Shown here piece after piece: positions 51,937-60,920 of a stretch of DNA of 64,000 nt. Origin of the DNA: Bacillus mycoides (GTDB lineage: Bacteria > Bacillota > Bacilli > Bacillales > Bacillaceae_G); the NCBI RefSeq assembly GCF_001757995.1, contig NZ_LXLV01000020.1:168101-232100 (forward strand), given 5' to 3'. Positions within the stretch are counted from its first letter, which is position 1. Every line of letters begins with the position of its first letter. A program made the translations under genes and the position numbers. The notes under the pieces were generated by a model. That model was given only the letters and a program-made list of their open reading frames with translations. It did not search any database and had not been told where the DNA came from.

Positions 51937-53100
51937 TTATTTACTTGCTTTCATTGCTTTATCTTTTGCACCAAAAGTGTATTTTAACATTGGTGGTGTA
52001 ATCATCGTAGTTAAAATAACGACAATAACGATTGCTGTAAAGTAATCTTGTGCTAATAGGCCAGAAGAAAGTCCTGTTCCTGCGATGATAAGTGCAACTT
52101 CACCACGAGAAACCATTCCAGCACCGATAATTGCAGAAGACTTTGCATCAAATCCAGTCATTCGTGCACCGAATCCACAACCGATTAGTTTCGTTAATAC
52201 AGCGATAACTGTTAATGCTAAGATGAACCAAATTTGATTACCAATACCGTCAAATGTAATATTCATACCGATACTAACGAAGAAGACTGGTACGAACATA
52301 GCGTAAGCGATTGGCTCTACTTTCTTTTCTACTTCATGTTTGTAGTTCGTTTGGGAAATAGCGATACCAGCTGCGAAAGCACCGATAATACCAGCAATTC
52401 CTAATAATTCGCCGAAATATGCGAATGAGAAACAGACGATAAGTGCTGCGCTAACGATAGACTCCGATACGCGTAGTGGCGATAACCAACGCATAATCGC
52501 TGGAACACCTTTCCATCCGATTAAAATAATAGAAGCGAAGAATACTACTTTCTTCAAGATAACCATTGTTAAGTTAACATCATCTGTACCTAAGAAGCTC
52601 ATTGCGAATGCTAATAAAATAACAACAAGAATGTCATCAAATACAGCCGCTCCAAGCATCGTCGTACTTTCACGTGTTTTCATCTTACCTAAATCGCGAA
52701 GTGTTTGAACGGAAATACTAACACTTGTCGCACATAGAAGTAGTCCTAAAAATACAGCGTTCCCTTGTTCCATTCCCATAACAAGACCGGAAACATAACC
52801 ACCTACGAATGGAAGAACGATACCTCCGAGTGCAACTGCTAAAGAAGAATTACGATTTGCATTTAATTCTTCTAAGTCTGTTTCAAGTCCAGCCATAAAC
52901 ATTAAAAGAATAACCCCGACATTACTTAATTGCGTTAGAAGTTCTGAATTCTCAATCCAACCTAATATAGCTGGACCGATAACGATACCGACAATTAATT
53001 TACCGAGTACAGAAGGTTGACCTAATCTTACACTAAGGTCGCCAGCAAGCTTTGTACTTAATAAAATAAGTGCAATTTGAAAGAAAAATTCGAATTCCAT
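51937..53100 (-). CDS. Na+/H+ antiporter, CPA2 family (NapA/GerN-like)
   Basis: A 387-residue membrane antiporter with 11-13 helices. Family landmarks: GKLIVGIVIGPAILGW, LLMFMAGLETDLEEL, the paired Asp in GAAVFDDILVVILLAF, and GMVSRGEVALIIAGTGL. The length and sequence type fit NapA of Enterococcus and GerN/GerT of B. cereus, the latter needed for inosine-triggered spore germination; which paralogue this is cannot be told here. GAGAGGATCAA precedes ATG 53100. It has no C-terminal TrkA-N domain. Confidence 0.9.
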   Translation of the reverse strand: MEFEFFFQIALILLSTKLAGDLSVRLGQPSVLGKLIVGIVIGPAILGWIENSELLTQLSNVGVILLMFMAGLETDLEELNANRNSSLAVALGGIVLPFVGGYVSGLVMGMEQGNAVFLGLLLCATSVSISVQTLRDLGKMKTRESTTMLGAAVFDDILVVILLAFAMSFLGTDDVNLTMVILKKVVFFASIILIGWKGVPAIMRWLSPLRVSESIVSAALIVCFSFAYFGELLGIAGIIGAFAAGIAISQTNYKHEVEKKVEPIAYAMFVPVFFVSIGMNITFDGIGNQIWFILALTVIAVLTKLIGCGFGARMTGFDAKSSAIIGAGMVSRGEVALIIAGTGLSSGLLAQDYFTAIVIVVILTTMITPPMLKYTFGAKDKAMKASK

Positions 53101-53193
53101 TTGATCCTCTCCTTATCACTTTGTATTTTTATTAAACGATTTCTCGGAATTTGCCTAATGAAAATATGTAAAACCCATTAAACAAAGGGTCTT

Positions 53194-53219
53194 ATTACAA
53201 GTTCTTTTGAACTCGTAAT
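53194..53219. promoter_or_regulatory. Dyad upstream of the antiporter gene
   Basis: ATTACAAGTTC and GAACTCGTAAT form an inverted repeat around TTTT, about 95 bases upstream of the antiporter start and 150 bases before the divergent MerR gene. An operator is possible; no T tract follows. Confidence 0.35.
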
Positions 53220-53369
53220 TTGAACCTGTAATTAATATATAATAAAATTTACTAAAAATCAATGAAAAAATAGCAGATTTTCATGATAGGATTCGATTTA
53301 GGTATGGAGGGAATCACTATATAATAAGAAGAAATAAGGCTACATTTTTAATGAATTGGAGAAGGGCAT

Positions 53370-54200
53370 ATGTTATTAAATAAACGTTTTACAATTGGAG
53401 AAATGGCAAAAATGCATAATATAGCGGAATCTACATTAAGGTATTATGATGAAAAAGGAATTTTTCATCCGTCCATTGTGGACCCACAAACGAATTATCG
53501 CTATTACACAATCGATCAGTTTTCACTTTTAGATACGATTAAATTTTTACGCCAATTGAATATCCCGTTAAAGGAAATAAAGAAATATATTGATGAACGA
53601 AATCCGTCTTATGCGCTGAATTTACTCGAAAAACAACAGGAAATGATGCTGAAAAAGCAAAGAGAAATCGAGTATGCTTTGGCAAAAATGGAACATAAAA
53701 TCCATTTAATGAAGAAAGCGACGGAATCAGAAGCGAATCAAATTATTTATAAAAAGATACCGAAGCGAAAAATAACAGCGATTGCGGTTGCACCGAATAC
53801 AACGGATGATATGTTTGAATATTATATCCATTCGTTGCAAAAAAATATGAAGCAAATTGATAATAGTCTATTTTCAGGGGATATCGGTGTAACAGTTTCC
53901 AAAAAAGCATTACTTCAAAATGAGTTTCAAGCATATAACAGTGTGTTTATTTTATTGGATTACATGCCTTTTCAAGTGCATACTTCAGATGAAATAAAAG
54001 AAGGGATATTTGCTTGTTCTTATCACCATGGACCATATGAAGAAACAGACGCAACGTATACGAAATTATTAAAGCATATTGACAACGAAGGATACGAAGT
54101 ATGCGGAGATGCGCTTGAGATTGCGTTAATTGATTGGTCTGTAACAGAAAATCCGAAGGAGCAAGTAACGGAAATTCAAATACCTGTTGTTAAAAAATAG
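53370..54200 (+). CDS. MerR family regulator with GyrI-like effector domain (BmrR/BltR type)
   Basis: A 276-residue regulator: winged-helix DNA-binding domain (FTIGEMAKMHNIAESTLRYY, then DEKGIFHPSIVDPQTNYRYY), a long coiled-coil dimer helix (about 80-120), and a C-terminal GyrI/SOUL-like ligand domain (about 125-276, ISPCACSYHHGPYEETDATYTKLL-like region with the HHGPYEE motif). Such proteins twist 19-bp-spacer promoters on binding drugs. The adjoining MATE gene has precisely such a promoter. Start ATG 53370 after GGAGAAGG. Confidence 0.9.
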   Translation: MLLNKRFTIGEMAKMHNIAESTLRYYDEKGIFHPSIVDPQTNYRYYTIDQFSLLDTIKFLRQLNIPLKEIKKYIDERNPSYALNLLEKQQEMMLKKQREIEYALAKMEHKIHLMKKATESEANQIIYKKIPKRKITAIAVAPNTTDDMFEYYIHSLQKNMKQIDNSLFSGDIGVTVSKKALLQNEFQAYNSVFILLDYMPFQVHTSDEIKEGIFACSYHHGPYEETDATYTKLLKHIDNEGYEVCGDALEIALIDWSVTENPKEQVTEIQIPVVKK

Positions 54201-54224
54201 GCTTATATATTTTTCGATTCTCTA

Positions 54225-54255
54225 TTGACCTTCAAGTAACTTGAAGGTTTAAACT
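54225..54255 (+). promoter_or_regulatory. MerR-type promoter/operator of the MATE gene
   Basis: TTGACC (54225-54230) and TAAACT (54250-54255) are 19 bases apart, the abnormal spacing that MerR activators correct. The spacer holds a perfect dyad ACCTTCAAG-TAAC-TTGAAGGT (54228-54249). Confidence 0.9.
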
Positions 54256-54286
54256 GTGAACAGAGCATTGAAAAAGGAGCATTTAT

Positions 54287-55645
54287 ATGATGGAAACAAC
54301 AGAAAAGTTAAGAGAGAAACCGATAAAAAGTTTATTTATTTCGTATTTAATACCAGCAGTTCTTGGGATGGTATTAATGTCAGTGAATATTATGATTGAT
54401 GCGGTCATGATTAGTAGAGGAGTTGGAGCGAACGGTTTAGCAGGAGTAAACGTGGCTGTTCCAGCGTTTTCAATTTTCTTCTCCATTTCATTATGGATTG
54501 GAATGGGCGGAGCAACGCTATATTCCATTGCACTAGGTGAAAATAAATTAGAAAGAGCAAGATCTATTTTTACTCAATCTATGACAGTGGCAGTTATTAT
54601 CGTAGGCGTTTTAGCGGCTATTTGCTTATGGAGAATAGAAGATTTAGCATATCTGTTCGGTGCAAATGAAGTGATTTTACCATATGCGTTAGATTATTTA
54701 CACGTGTTATTAACATTTGGAATGATATATGTTTTAGAAAATATTTTAAGTACATTTATACGTAACGATGGAAATCCTAATTTAGCAATGGCAGGTCTTG
54801 TCGTAACAGCTGTATTGAACATTATTTTTGATTATATCTTTATTTTCATCTTTGGATGGGGCGTAACAGGTGCAGCAGCAGCAACTATTCTTTCAGCAGC
54901 AATTGGTTTTCTAGTGTTATTAACTCACTTCTTTAGAAAAAATAGTGTTTTAAAGTGGACGAAATTCCATTTTGAATGGGATACGGTTAAACAAATTATG
55001 GTGATTGGTTTCCCAAGTTTTACAACTGAGATTACAGTAGCGATTGTAACGGTTGGTTTTAATATCGCTTTTGTTCAATATGCAGGAGAAGTAGGTGTCG
55101 CTTCTTATGCGATGGTCAATAGTATTCATGCAATGACATTACTATTATTCTTCGGTGTTGGTGCCGCATTACAACCTATTGCTAGTTTCCATTACGGTGC
55201 AAATTTACCAGAAAGACTGCGTGAAGGATTACGGTTAGCTGTAAAAATTGCAGTTGTACTCGGAGGCGTAGCAATTGTTGTCGGTTTATTCTTCGGGAAA
55301 TATATAATTGGTTTGTTTGATGTTCAATCCCTAGAACTATTGGAGTTAACGTTAACAGGTATTAGTTTATTCTTTATCCAATATGTATTTTTAGGCTATA
55401 ACATTGTGTATGGAGAGTATTTCCAATCAGTGCGACAAACGACAAAATCAGTTCTTATTATTTTGAGCCGTGGTTTACTATTTATTATTCCATTGTTATG
55501 GATTATGCCGAAATTATTTGGTGTAAATGGAATTTGGCTCGTTATGCCAGTAGCGGAAATGTTGACAGCGATCATTGTATTTACGATGAATCGTGTGAAA
55601 CATCCTGTTCCATTAAACTTGGCAGGAAAGAAAGAAGCAATATAA
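54287..55645 (+). CDS. MATE family multidrug efflux transporter
   Basis: A 452-residue protein with 12 helices in two MatE halves: SVNIMIDAVMISRGVGANGL in helix 1-2, MAGLVVTAVLNIIFDYIFIF, and GVASYAMVNSIHAMTLLLFFG in the second half. It exports cationic drugs or metabolites using Na+ or H+. AAAGGAGC precedes ATG 54287. Preceded by a MerR regulator gene and a MerR-type operator, so it is very likely drug-induced by that regulator. Confidence 0.93.
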   Translation: MMETTEKLREKPIKSLFISYLIPAVLGMVLMSVNIMIDAVMISRGVGANGLAGVNVAVPAFSIFFSISLWIGMGGATLYSIALGENKLERARSIFTQSMTVAVIIVGVLAAICLWRIEDLAYLFGANEVILPYALDYLHVLLTFGMIYVLENILSTFIRNDGNPNLAMAGLVVTAVLNIIFDYIFIFIFGWGVTGAAAATILSAAIGFLVLLTHFFRKNSVLKWTKFHFEWDTVKQIMVIGFPSFTTEITVAIVTVGFNIAFVQYAGEVGVASYAMVNSIHAMTLLLFFGVGAALQPIASFHYGANLPERLREGLRLAVKIAVVLGGVAIVVGLFFGKYIIGLFDVQSLELLELTLTGISLFFIQYVFLGYNIVYGEYFQSVRQTTKSVLIILSRGLLFIIPLLWIMPKLFGVNGIWLVMPVAEMLTAIIVFTMNRVKHPVPLNLAGKKEAI

Positions 55646-55647
55646 TG

Positions 55648-55685
55648 AAAAAATCCCCTAGAAAACAATTAAGGGGATTTTTTCA
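55648..55685. terminator. Bidirectional terminator
   Basis: AAAAAATCCCCT / AGGGGATTTTTT stem between the convergent MATE and DUF421 genes; it covers the last codons of the DUF421 frame end. Confidence 0.88.
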
Positions 55686-56348
55686 TTCCTTTAAACTAAT
55701 AGCAAAAGATCCATCTGTTTCCTGCACAGAAGCGAAAGCAACGTTTTTAATATTTGTAACGCCTTTTTCTTTTAACTCTTTATATAACCACTTTTCGTCT
55801 TTATGGATCAACTTTAAGTTATCGTATTGAATTTGTGAATCGACAATAAGGGCGATTGGTAATCCAGCATACTTAACATCTATATTCATATCTTTTGGAG
55901 TCAATGGTACAAGTTCTCGCTTTGGTAAAATGCTAATGGCTCCATTCGCTTCTAAAATAGCGTATTCAATTTCATGAACACTTGGATATCCGGCGACGCG
56001 AAGATTAGAAAGCAATTCGGGGATAGGATATCTACTTTTTTGTAAGTTCTCAAAAATAATATCACCATGTTTAATTAAAATAATGGGGTGTCCGAGAATG
56101 AAACGATTTAGTTTATTGAGTAAGCTTAATTTGGTAAGAAGTAAATGCAAACATGTAATAACGACCATACCGAGAAATGCTTGTAAAGCACCAGCGACTG
56201 GTATGGCTTGAAAAGCTAAATAAGATAAAAAAATAATAGCCCCAAAATCATGAGGGGTTAGTTGTGCTAATGCAGATTTACCAAGTAGCTTAAGTGATAG
56301 TAAAAATAAGATAAAAAAGAACGATACATTAAATAAAAAGAGAAGCAA
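55683..56348 (-). CDS. DUF421 (YetF-like) membrane protein
   Basis: A 221-residue protein with three N-terminal helices and a cytosolic DUF421 domain (KSALAQLTPHDFGAIIFLSY, LGHPIILIKHGDIIFENLQK, LLSNLRVAGYPSVHEIEYAI, LEANGAISILPK), the YetF/YrbG-like family common in spore formers, with unknown role. GTG 56357 lies inside the ribosome site GAAGGAG, so TTG 56348 nine bases later is preferred. Confidence 0.85.
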   Translation of the reverse strand: MLLFLFNVSFFFILFLLSLKLLGKSALAQLTPHDFGAIIFLSYLAFQAIPVAGALQAFLGMVVITCLHLLLTKLSLLNKLNRFILGHPIILIKHGDIIFENLQKSRYPIPELLSNLRVAGYPSVHEIEYAILEANGAISILPKRELVPLTPKDMNIDVKYAGLPIALIVDSQIQYDNLKLIHKDEKWLYKELKEKGVTNIKNVAFASVQETDGSFAISLKE

Positions 56349-56508
56349 GAGGGACACTCCTTCGTGTAAAGTTGTACTTACTATTCCCGAAAGTAATATA
56401 AATATTACCTTTTATAGGATGAATTAGGGTGAATTGGAATTTGGCTGTATACAAACAAATAAATGGATATTATGATGAAGGAAGTAAAGGGAATAGGAGT
56501 ATATGGAT

Positions 56509-57087
56509 ATGAGAAAGAAGAAAATAATTAAGTACATTTTAGTTGTTATAATGATCTTCGCCGTGTATGCAGGGTTTTTACAATATAACATCTATAAGCA
56601 TGGGCATATGAATGCTACCTACGATGCGGATTATATAATTGTACTAGGATCGAAAGTAAATGGAACGAAACCATCTTATTCATTGCAATATCGTATTGAT
56701 AAAGCAGCTGAGTATTTAAAATCACATGATAAAACAATTGCTATCGTATCTGGAGGCCAAGGAAAAGGTGAAGATATTACAGAAGCATTAGCGATGAAAC
56801 AAGGATTAATGAAACAAAATATTGCAGAAGACCGCATCATAATGGAAGACCGTTCGACGAGCACAGATGAAAATATTAAATTCTCAAAACCTCTTATCCC
56901 TGAACATATGAAAAAAGGGATGATTGTAACGAACGATTTTCATATGTTTCGAGCGAAAAAGATTGCAGAAAAACAAGGATTGACATTAGAAGGTCTTCCG
57001 GCAAAAACACCGAAGCCAATTATTATTCAATCGAACGTTCGAGAATATTTAGCGATTACACAATATTGGCTATTAAATCGAATATAA
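56509..57087 (+). CDS. YdcF/SanA-like DUF218 protein, membrane-anchored
   Basis: A 192-residue protein with one N-terminal membrane helix (IIKYILVVIMIFAVYAGFLQ) and an extracytoplasmic DUF218 domain (ADYIIVLGSKVNGTKPSYSL, IVSGGQGKGEDITEALAMKQ, MEDRSTSTDENIKFS, VTNDFHMFRAKKIAEKQGL). Family members are linked to cell-wall integrity and vancomycin tolerance (SanA), but the reaction is unknown. AGGAG at 56495 is better spaced to ATG 56509 than to ATG 56503. Confidence 0.88.
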   Translation: MRKKKIIKYILVVIMIFAVYAGFLQYNIYKHGHMNATYDADYIIVLGSKVNGTKPSYSLQYRIDKAAEYLKSHDKTIAIVSGGQGKGEDITEALAMKQGLMKQNIAEDRIIMEDRSTSTDENIKFSKPLIPEHMKKGMIVTNDFHMFRAKKIAEKQGLTLEGLPAKTPKPIIIQSNVREYLAITQYWLLNRI

Positions 57088-57088
57088 T

Positions 57089-57127
57089 GAAACTAAAACC
57101 CACCTGATTCCAGGTGGGTTTTAGTTT
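57089..57127 (+). terminator. Terminator after the DUF218 gene
   Basis: AAACTAAAACCCACCTG / CAGGTGGGTTTTAGTTT, a long perfect stem. Confidence 0.88.
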
Positions 57128-57233
57128 GAGGAAAATCTTACAAAGATGTCATGTTCATGAAAGGTAAAGCGATAGTTTCTAAAGTGGTTTACTGACATAA
57201 TGAAGGTAACAAAAAACTTTAGAGGTGAATCGT

Positions 57234-57551
57234 ATGAAAGGAAATAATATTTTATCTTCGCTATGTTACTTTAGTATCTTTTTTGCACCATTTTTACTGC
57301 CAATTATCGTTTACTTCGTTGCGGAAGATGAAGTGAAATATCATGCAAAAAAAGCATTTTGGTCACATGTTTTCCCATACGCAATTTTATTTGGAGGATT
57401 AGCACTATCAGGAGTATACGGTTTAAGTTTCAATCAGTCTGAGAGCGTTGGAATTGGGATGGTTATAACGTATGCAGTGTTTATTCTTGTAGGGATTTAC
57501 TACTTCATTTGGAATATTGTTAAAGGTATTAAAGTATTGAAAGCAGCTTAA
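57234..57551 (+). CDS. DUF4870 membrane protein (105 aa)
   Basis: A 105-residue protein with three helices and the DUF4870 pattern (YFSIFFAPFLLPIIVYFVAE, then DEVKYHAKKAFWSHVFPYAI, and GIYYFIWNIVKGIKVLKA). Function unknown. AGAGGTG suits ATG 57234; an in-frame GTG at 57225 is within the ribosome site. Terminator hairpin at 57612 after a short gap. Confidence 0.86.
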   Translation: MKGNNILSSLCYFSIFFAPFLLPIIVYFVAEDEVKYHAKKAFWSHVFPYAILFGGLALSGVYGLSFNQSESVGIGMVITYAVFILVGIYYFIWNIVKGIKVLKAA

Positions 57552-57611
57552 CGTTGTCGTTATGTGTGTAAAGTCGATATAATTTCATTTACCACATTAA
57601 TATGTATTTAA

Positions 57612-57644
57612 AAAAGAGCAATTCAAAAAGAATTGCTCTTTTCG
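57612..57644 (+). terminator. Terminator after the DUF4870 gene
   Basis: AAGAGCAATTC / GAATTGCTCTT with A loop and TTTT. Confidence 0.85.
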
Positions 57645-57716
57645 TGCTTATAAGTTGTGAATAATGAAAAAGATATGTTAATTTTTCATTATGAAGAGAA
57701 AAAAGGAGTGGTTTTT

Positions 57717-58451
57717 ATGAATGAGATGATACATAAAATTGAGCAACACGTTTCAGTTCGTAAATATAAAGAAGAATCAATTCCGCAAGATATAGTAGAA
57801 AAAATGGTGCAAGCTGCGCAACATGCGGCTTCCTCACATTTTGTACAGGCGTATTCTGTTATATATGTAACAGATGAGGCATTAAAAGCTAAACTAGCAG
57901 AGCTATCTGGAAATCGTCACGTGAAAAACTGCGCAGCATTCTTTGTTTGTTGTGCGGATTTAAAACGTTTAGAAGTTGCATGTGAAAAACATGGTACAGA
58001 GATAAAACATGAAGGGGTGGAAGACTTTATCGTTGCGACGGTAGATGCTTCATTATTTGCACAAAACTTAGCACTTGCAGCTGAATCATTAGGATACGGC
58101 ATTTGTTATATTGGCGGAATTCGTAATAACCCGAAAGAAGTGAGTGAATTGCTTCATTTACCGGATAAAGTATATCCGGTATTCGGAATGACAGTTGGCG
58201 TACCAGATGAAGATCATGGAGTTAAGCCACGTTTACCGGTAGCGGCCATTCTTCATGAAAATGGATACGATGAAAAGAAATATGATGAATTACTAAACGA
58301 ATATGATGAAACGATGAGTGCGTATTACAAAGAAAGATCGTCAAATCAAAAAAACGTAACATGGACGGAATCAATGAGCACATTTATGTCAAAAGAGAAG
58401 AGAATGCATATGAAAGAGTTTTTAAGTGGGAAAGGATTAAATAAAAAATGA
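57717..58451 (+). CDS. NADPH-dependent flavin oxidoreductase / nitroreductase (NfsA/NfrA type)
   Basis: A 244-residue FMN enzyme of the NfsA family, which reduces nitro compounds, quinones or flavins. Landmarks: HVSVRKYKEESIPQDIVEKM (FMN-binding Arg-x-Tyr), AAQHAASSHFVQAYSVIYVT, AAESLGYGICYIGGIRNNPK (FMN phosphate loop), and PVFGMTVGVPDEDHGVKPRL. AAAAAGGAG precedes ATG 57717; the frame opens earlier at 57657 without a ribosome site. Confidence 0.92.
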   Translation: MNEMIHKIEQHVSVRKYKEESIPQDIVEKMVQAAQHAASSHFVQAYSVIYVTDEALKAKLAELSGNRHVKNCAAFFVCCADLKRLEVACEKHGTEIKHEGVEDFIVATVDASLFAQNLALAAESLGYGICYIGGIRNNPKEVSELLHLPDKVYPVFGMTVGVPDEDHGVKPRLPVAAILHENGYDEKKYDELLNEYDETMSAYYKERSSNQKNVTWTESMSTFMSKEKRMHMKEFLSGKGLNKK

Positions 58452-58452
58452 G

Positions 58453-58490
58453 TAAAAAGACAAACCTGAGATGTAGGTTTGTCTTTTTTT
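58453..58490 (+). terminator. Terminator after the nitroreductase gene
   Basis: AAAAAGACAAACCT / AGGTTTGTCTTTTT stem and T tract; it lies upstream of the PfpI-like start codon. Confidence 0.9.
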
Positions 58491-58540
58491 GGAAGGGAAA
58501 ATGTGATTGTTTTCGAATAGGTATAGAGGGAGGCGATAAC

Positions 58541-59125
58541 ATGAAGAAAGCTTTAATCTTTTTATTTGATGGATTTGCAGAATTTGAAGTGAATATAGCG
58601 AGTTTGTTTTTGAAAAGTAAGGAATTTGAAATAATAACATCAACTGTAGATGGAAAAAACGTTACAGGAGAAGGTGGTTTTTTGTGTCAACCACATGTCT
58701 CTATAGAACATGTTGAAGTAGTGGACTATGAAGTGTTTATCGTACCAGGAGGGCATATTTTTCACCATTTAGAAAATGAACAACTTTTATCTATCGTGAA
58801 CGAATTACATAAGCGAAATAAATGGATAGCGGGGATTTGTGCAGGAACAGCCTTACTACATGCAGCCGGGGTGCTTAATAAGAAGAAATTCTCAACATCA
58901 TTAACATCAGATGAAAAACACTTAGCGCATTTACATGAATGGGAATATAAACAAAATAAAGATGTAACGGTGGATGGGAAAATCATAACAGCAGTAGGGT
59001 CTGCGTACGTTGAATTTGCTACTGAAATAATGAAGCAGCTTAATTTGTTTAATGAAGATGAAGTGAATGAAAACTTGCAATACTTTAAAAATATAACAGA
59101 GTTTTGTGATGAAACTTTAGTATAA
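58541..59125 (+). CDS. DJ-1/PfpI family protein
   Basis: A 194-residue class I glutamine-amidotransferase-like protein. The nucleophile elbow is AGICAGTALLHAAGVL with Cys after ICAG as AGICAGT; the acidic partner lies in FLFDGFAEFEVN, and the VPGGHIFHHL block follows. Members include proteases, deglycases and chaperones; the activity here is unknown. GAGGGAGG precedes ATG 58541; an open extension to 58448 overlaps the terminator. Confidence 0.9.
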   Translation: MKKALIFLFDGFAEFEVNIASLFLKSKEFEIITSTVDGKNVTGEGGFLCQPHVSIEHVEVVDYEVFIVPGGHIFHHLENEQLLSIVNELHKRNKWIAGICAGTALLHAAGVLNKKKFSTSLTSDEKHLAHLHEWEYKQNKDVTVDGKIITAVGSAYVEFATEIMKQLNLFNEDEVNENLQYFKNITEFCDETLV

Positions 59126-59144
59126 GTTAATAGCTATATTGTTA

Positions 59145-59195
59145 ATACCTAAGTTCAGAAAGCTGTCTATTCTTTCTGAACTTAGGTATTTTGTT
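59145..59195 (+). terminator. Terminator after the PfpI-like gene
   Basis: AATACCTAAGTTCAGAAAG / CTTTCTGAACTTAGGTATT, a long perfect stem followed by TTGTTTG. Confidence 0.9.
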
Positions 59196-59311
59196 TGTTA
59201 TCATATACTTAGAAATAAAAATTAATAATTTTTTACAAAAGTGATAGAAAATGAGAATGAAATGCCAATAGTAAGTAAAAGCAGCTGCTAAAGGGGAACT
59301 GAGGAAGGAAG

Positions 59312-59392
59312 ATGTTTATGATTTTCGATTCTGAAGAGGATTTAATTATAGCTATGAAAAAACTTCAAAGACTGTGGAAGGGGAGTGTGTAA
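59312..59392 (+). CDS. Candidate 26-aa ORF ahead of the PH-domain gene
   Basis: ATG 59312 follows AGGAAGGAAG and opens 26 codons (MFMIFDSEEDLIIAMKKLQR, ending WKGSV) to TAA 59390. The next gene begins one base after the stop, and its ribosome site (AAGGGGAG) is within this ORF, so translation would be coupled. No homology recognised. Confidence 0.45.
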   Translation: MFMIFDSEEDLIIAMKKLQRLWKGSV

Positions 59393-59393
59393 T

Positions 59394-60005
59394 ATGGATA
59401 AAAGATTATTGTCGATGTTAAATGAGCTCCAATATTCAGATAAAGAAATTAAACGTTTAGAGCAAGAAGCGGATGCTTCTATAAATATAGATAAGTATTA
59501 TGTGAGAAATGGAGAGCTACTAAAAAAATTAACTTTACAAATGTTAGAAGAATCAATTAGGAACGAATTACAAACTGGTGAAGAAATTGAGAAGGAACTA
59601 TTAGTAGATGAAGGATGTATGGTAAATAGTAAAGTCATACCCAATATACTTTACGCAGGAGCTACTTTTTATTATTATATCGTGTTAACAAATAGAAGGG
59701 TGATCATGAAAGGGTTAGATTGCTATTATAAAAAAACAAATGAACATAGCATGCCAATAGAGGATATACAATCCATTTCGCAACATAAAAAAATGAAAAA
59801 TGTCTTTGAGATTAAATATAATAACAATTATATACAATTTGGGAGTATTGAGTATGCACATGAAATTGCAATGATTATTATGGAGTTAAAAAAACGCGGA
59901 GTAAAAGTAGGGAAGTATACAGATTTAGAAAAAGGTTGGATGATTTTTTTCAATGTATTTGTAATAGCGATGGGTGGTCTTATAATTCTACAATATTTAA
60001 AGTGA
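59394..60005 (+). CDS. PH-domain-like protein with C-terminal membrane anchor (203 aa)
   Basis: A 203-residue product: helical N-terminus (MDKRLLSMLNELQYSDKEIK, LEQEADASINIDKYYVRNGE), then a bacterial PH-like (bPH) fold (ATFYYYIVLTNRRVIMKGLD, MPIEDIQSISQHKKMKNVFE, IKYNNNYIQFGS), then one C-terminal helix (WMIFFNVFVIAMGGLIILQY). The TNRRVIM plus I-xDI-xSI pattern is typical of bPH domains. Role unknown; probably a membrane-peripheral adaptor. ATG 59394 with AAGGGGAG upstream. Confidence 0.8.
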   Translation: MDKRLLSMLNELQYSDKEIKRLEQEADASINIDKYYVRNGELLKKLTLQMLEESIRNELQTGEEIEKELLVDEGCMVNSKVIPNILYAGATFYYYIVLTNRRVIMKGLDCYYKKTNEHSMPIEDIQSISQHKKMKNVFEIKYNNNYIQFGSIEYAHEIAMIIMELKKRGVKVGKYTDLEKGWMIFFNVFVIAMGGLIILQYLK

Positions 60006-60009
60006 AATT

Positions 60010-60040
60010 GAAAAGCGGCATAATAGCCGCTTTTTTATCG
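60010..60040 (+). terminator. Terminator after the PH-domain gene
   Basis: AAAAGCGGC / GCCGCTTTT stem with ATAATA loop and T run. Confidence 0.88.
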
Positions 60041-60194
60041 TTTAGTTAGTATTCTAAGGATTTTGTAGTTTTTAAATAATCTACTCATGAAAGAATTATT
60101 ATTTGATTTTTGAAGTGAAACACTCCATCGTACTTAACAATATAACAATAATTTCGTTTGAACCTATCTGTTATTGTACAATCTAAAGCACCTT

Positions 60195-60920
60195 CTATAA
60201 CAAATTCAAACTTTCAATAAGAAGATAAATACCAGTACAACTCAAAAGGATATATGTGAAAATTTTAAAAATCCGCTGATTAAGCCATTTGAAAATAATT
60301 TGACCTATAAACAAACCTAGAAATACGATTGGAATTGCATAAAAACTTGATTCCCAAATTGTTCTGTTCGTTCCAGTAAAGAGTATTTGAGTTATGAGAC
60401 TAATGAAATATATAAACAGATAAAAAGCTAAAGTAGTTGCTCTCAACTTCTCTTTTTCAGTATCCGTTCCTGTAAAGTAAAGTAACAGGGGAGGCCCTGG
60501 CATACCGATACTTGTCGTTAAAAGGCCTGATAAGCCACCAACTATAAAATCTCTAAATGGTGTTGATTTAATCTTAAAGTTGCATATTAGCATCAATGTT
60601 AATAGTAAGAGCAGGATGCTAATTGCTAATTTAAAAGCGTTTATGTTAATGGAAATGAAGAGTAAAATACCAAAAGGTACACCAACTATACTTCCAATAG
60701 TTAACCTTTTCAGTAGAATAAAGTCAATGTCCATTCTTATTTTCCAAATGAGTGATATTGAAATAACTAATGATAAAATAATATTTATTTGTATGGCTTC
60801 TTGTGGTAGGAATAACATTAGTAAGAAAGGTGTCGCCATTATGGAAAAGCCAAAACCTGTACTTGCTTGCAAAATAGAAGCCACTAATATAATACATATG
60901 AAAATTAATGTAATCTCCAA
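60195..60920 (-). CDS. TauE/SafE family membrane transporter (TSUP)
   Basis: A 241-residue membrane protein with seven to eight helices; TSUP proteins export sulfite, sulfoacetate or similar anions. Landmarks: ILQASTGFGFSIMATPFLLM near the N-terminus and VGGLSGLLTTSIGMPGPPLL in the repeated half. The start is TTG 60920 with AGGAGGG a few bases upstream. The 177-base gap upstream of it shows nothing further. Confidence 0.88.
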   Translation of the reverse strand: MEITLIFICIILVASILQASTGFGFSIMATPFLLMLFLPQEAIQINIILSLVISISLIWKIRMDIDFILLKRLTIGSIVGVPFGILLFISININAFKLAISILLLLLTLMLICNFKIKSTPFRDFIVGGLSGLLTTSIGMPGPPLLLYFTGTDTEKEKLRATTLAFYLFIYFISLITQILFTGTNRTIWESSFYAIPIVFLGLFIGQIIFKWLNQRIFKIFTYILLSCTGIYLLIESLNLL

